Positions 14,101 to 15,281 of a stretch of DNA of 15,281 bases are shown here, in pieces (positions within the stretch are counted from its first letter, which is position 1; the number at the start of each line of letters is the position of its first letter). A program made the translations under genes and the position numbers. The stretch spans positions 1 to 15,281 of the forward strand of contig CADAFA010000009.1 of assembly GCA_902787065.1 (NCBI GenBank), written 5' to 3'. The DNA comes from an uncultured Elusimicrobium sp. (GTDB lineage Bacteria > Elusimicrobiota > Elusimicrobia > Elusimicrobiales > Elusimicrobiaceae). The notes beneath the pieces were generated by a model. That model was given only the letters and a program-made list of their open reading frames with translations, did not search any database and was not told the origin of the DNA.

Positions 14101-15281
14101 CCTACTAAGTACTTTTTGTTTTCAAGCGAAGTAACTTCCCCTATTTCAAGAGATGGTTTTTTACTGTCAAAAACAGAAAATACAAAAATTTCACTTTCAT
14201 CTTCATAGGCTTTTAGCTTGGCACCGTAAAAACCTTCTTCTAAAACAGGGAGTTTTTGTAAAATTTCATCACCGTTAAATTCTAATTCAGTGCTGAAAAG
14301 AGGTTCTGTTTCAAAGTCAAAATTTTCCTGATAATAAGATGCCTTTCCTTTTTCCCCTTCCTTTTGCTTTGCTTTAAAAACCTCAAAAATTGCTTTAGCT
14401 TTTTGCGGTTTACCGGCGGCATTTTGCATTTTCAAAGTCAAAACATTTTCTGTATTGTTTAAGAAAAAGCCTTTAGACTTTTCAAGACCAAAAAAGTACT
14501 TTTGCTTTGCTACGTATAGATTAGTTTCAGCAGAAATTGTATGACCATTGGTGCCTGTAACTTCTGCCTTAATCAAATAGCGGGCAGGTAAAATATTTTT
14601 TTCTTTTTTAGATTTAGGTTTAAAATTTATTTTAAAATCCCCGTTTTTATCTGTTAGGGTTTCAATATAAATAGGGGCTTCGTCCTCAAAATCAAAATTA
14701 TTCCAACGATAACAGCAAGGGTAAAACCTTTGTTTGTTTATGGAAATATTAACATTTGCATTAGCCAAAGCCTCTCCGGAATAATAAGAAACCTTACCTT
14801 CTAATGTAACCTGCCTGTTAAAAGTATAAGTGCCGTCCGGATTATTTAAAGTAACCGTAAATTCAGGCTGTTTAAATTCTTCTACCTGGAAACTACCATA
14901 ACCACTGCCTTTACCGAGTTTTGCATTAATGCTAAAATTTCCGAGCATTGTGTCTTGCGGAACTTTAAAGGTATATATTGCTTGCCCAAAATTATCAAGC
15001 GGCAGTTCTGCCTTTGCTACCTCTTTATAAGAGGCATTACGGACCTGAATATTTAATTTATCCTGCCCTTGATAAACAAAATGTTTATTATCTTTATTTT
15101 CAATTACATTAAAAACAAGTCGAACCTCCTCACCTGGTTTATAAATTGACCTGTCTGTGTTTATATAAATTGATATCGGGGTTGGTGTATTGTAGTGCTG
15201 TGGATAAAAATAATTGATTAAAGCATAATTATTTTGATATTTTGCCACTACATTACGCAAATTTTGCGTTGTTTTTATATT
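11193..15281 (-). CDS. Bacterial alpha-2-macroglobulin, thioester motif lost (N-terminus beyond right edge)
   Basis: The frame is open from the TAG at 11193 to the right edge (1362 sense codons). The true start and signal peptide are off-window; a TTG at 15260 is internal, because codons before it continue (NIKTTQN). Domains in order: MG2-like with IYINTDRSIYKPGEEVRLVF near 15180, further beta-sandwich MG domains, a Ser/Ala/Met-rich bait-like stretch at about 13690-13440, then DFAPTAYFNPGANLKDGKATF and MPDSLTEWTAIGI, the helical thioester-domain region (NSDGGFTWIKGGKSSLYITL near 12500), and a C-terminal receptor-like domain (NFFMDYVSVGTYELNY, LIQSMFAPEISAHSN). Family members are periplasmic protease traps. 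Where the CxEQ thioester is expected the protein reads LSEQ (12812-12801), so covalent capture should be impossible. The overall pattern resembles Bacteroidetes-type and E. coli YfaS-type proteins. No pbpC gene is visible nearby. Confidence 0.9.
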   Translation of the reverse strand, partial: NIKTTQNLRNVVAKYQNNYALINYFYPQHYNTPTPISIYINTDRSIYKPGEEVRLVFNVIENKDNKHFVYQGQDKLNIQVRNASYKEVAKAELPLDNFGQAIYTFKVPQDTMLGNFSINAKLGKGSGYGSFQVEEFKQPEFTVTLNNPDGTYTFNRQVTLEGKVSYYSGEALANANVNISINKQRFYPCCYRWNNFDFEDEAPIYIETLTDKNGDFKINFKPKSKKEKNILPARYLIKAEVTGTNGHTISAETNLYVAKQKYFFGLEKSKGFFLNNTENVLTLKMQNAAGKPQKAKAIFEVFKAKQKEGEKGKASYYQENFDFETEPLFSTELEFNGDEILQKLPVLEEGFYGAKLKAYEDESEIFVFSVFDSKKPSLEIGEVTSLENKKYLVGESAKILLGANKAQGPKFMEIYKNGFFVKRLKLSNQPLQILTLPILPEYQGGINLRWFGVYDYQSYGGTVTIEVPYLAKEAEVKLVVPENLEPGQKAEINLAATLDTKPLQQARAILTVYDKALDYYRKHNFNLPSPYRQNFSSGNISSSLQSSYNIYSTYYGEERRALGMKSLSAVRASVSAASADMAMEERATPMLAKNAAVQDISNVENEENNATRSDFAPTAYFNPGANLKDGKATFNFKMPDSLTEWTAIGIVFSKTLQTGKTQVNFKTSKDLTLRLETPTFLRQDDKIVIKTLAKNNTQKALQGEVSLTLNVNGLTSENTFKPQQISLKAGEEKTLTWAYTAPKELGEISVTAVIRSGNIIDGETRTLPLLTSLQYLPNSKTIALKERENSLQLTPVKEGEVLSATHLTLDTSLLVPVISAMPMLSEQTFKTVTGTIDRYLPIAIINQLYTKYPNFKKAAMQIQRKTKTEKWNTKTAEILLKDTELSPWYNLSKGGCEADNLINIFDASTVAKKQKSYQEELKKYQNSDGGFTWIKGGKSSLYITLYVLDRLAQASYFGVKPPMEATQNALKYLHNQYRKFDFSKPYYPFEAIYYAYVISAFDKTLLVQGTRQEVQTLADYIDGQKEILAPLGQVYMAVIYYRLGNLQKAKKYIKMLFETAKENDVTGTSFAMEERSWQWFNDGLNLHAEALRALLEVEPNSQKIDGLIKWLMFNKKATMWGSTTNAAKAVYALLEAIKSWDVLGQNKHYDVAWNGQNYNLDFGPLAKENKTVFSVYEPKANNESLKATITQNTTNAQGQKTKKTLPSFATLSNLVISNLPQEASPKGVLNITKDYYLIQENTVRPLKEKETIKVGDKIQVRLTIKAEHNFDFVMIQDRKPAAFDTEKLLSGWVWNGLSRYEDLQLSQTNFFMDYVSVGTYELNYILRPTAEGVFNVGSSLIQSMFAPEISAHSNSFVIKVEK

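Noticed and set aside
15258..15260. TTG codon as start of the alpha-2-macroglobulin gene
   Set aside because: The frame stays open to the window edge, the protein would lack its signal peptide and N-terminal domains, and no ribosome binding site is seen. The gene is simply cut by the window.

Overview
This is a gene-dense, AT-rich bacterial chromosome segment that looks like a housekeeping core region. I see no tRNA, rRNA, CRISPR array, insertion sequence, prophage or attachment site. The organism has an outer membrane: it encodes the LPS-assembly lipoprotein LptE, a periplasmic peptidoglycan amidase and a large bacterial alpha-2-macroglobulin. The low GC, tight packing and mix of genes remind me of Elusimicrobiota (Elusimicrobium-like gut bacteria), but that is an impression, not a proof. 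Searching AlaS and LeuS against reference genomes would settle it.

Layout, left to right. (1) The first 632 codons of alaS lie on the minus strand and run off the left edge. (2) Diverging from it on the plus strand are a YegS/DgkB-type lipid kinase and a membrane-anchored thermonuclease, with stop and start codons directly abutting. (3) A squalene/phytoene synthase family gene on the minus strand converges on the nuclease with a 2-bp gap. (4) Diverging from the synthase on the plus strand are a YgjP-like zinc metallopeptidase and a secreted N-acetylmuramoyl-L-alanine amidase, again directly abutting. (5) A leuS-lptE-holA run follows, in the same order as in E. coli. (6) On the minus strand, converging on holA with a 4-bp stop-codon overlap, is a small membrane-anchored protein of unknown function. 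(7) Upstream of it on the same strand is an alpha-2-macroglobulin gene that runs off the right edge and has lost its thioester cysteine.

Functionally the window joins translation (AlaS, LeuS), replication (HolA), envelope construction and remodelling (LptE, amidase, lipid kinase, squalene/phytoene synthase) and probable envelope defence (alpha-2-macroglobulin). No intergenic gap inside the window exceeds about 80 bp.

The most distinctive feature is regulatory. All six genes that appear to begin a transcription unit have a -10 hexamer (TATAAT or a one-base variant) ending only 6 to 8 nt before the ATG, with no room for a Shine-Dalgarno sequence. Three of the four downstream genes have a clear purine-rich Shine-Dalgarno sequence, and the fourth, holA, is probably coupled to lptE. 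This implies leaderless mRNAs at transcription-unit starts and SD-led initiation within operons. I found no clear new multi-gene system. The leaderless architecture and the thioester-less alpha-2-macroglobulin with its small neighbour are the best leads.
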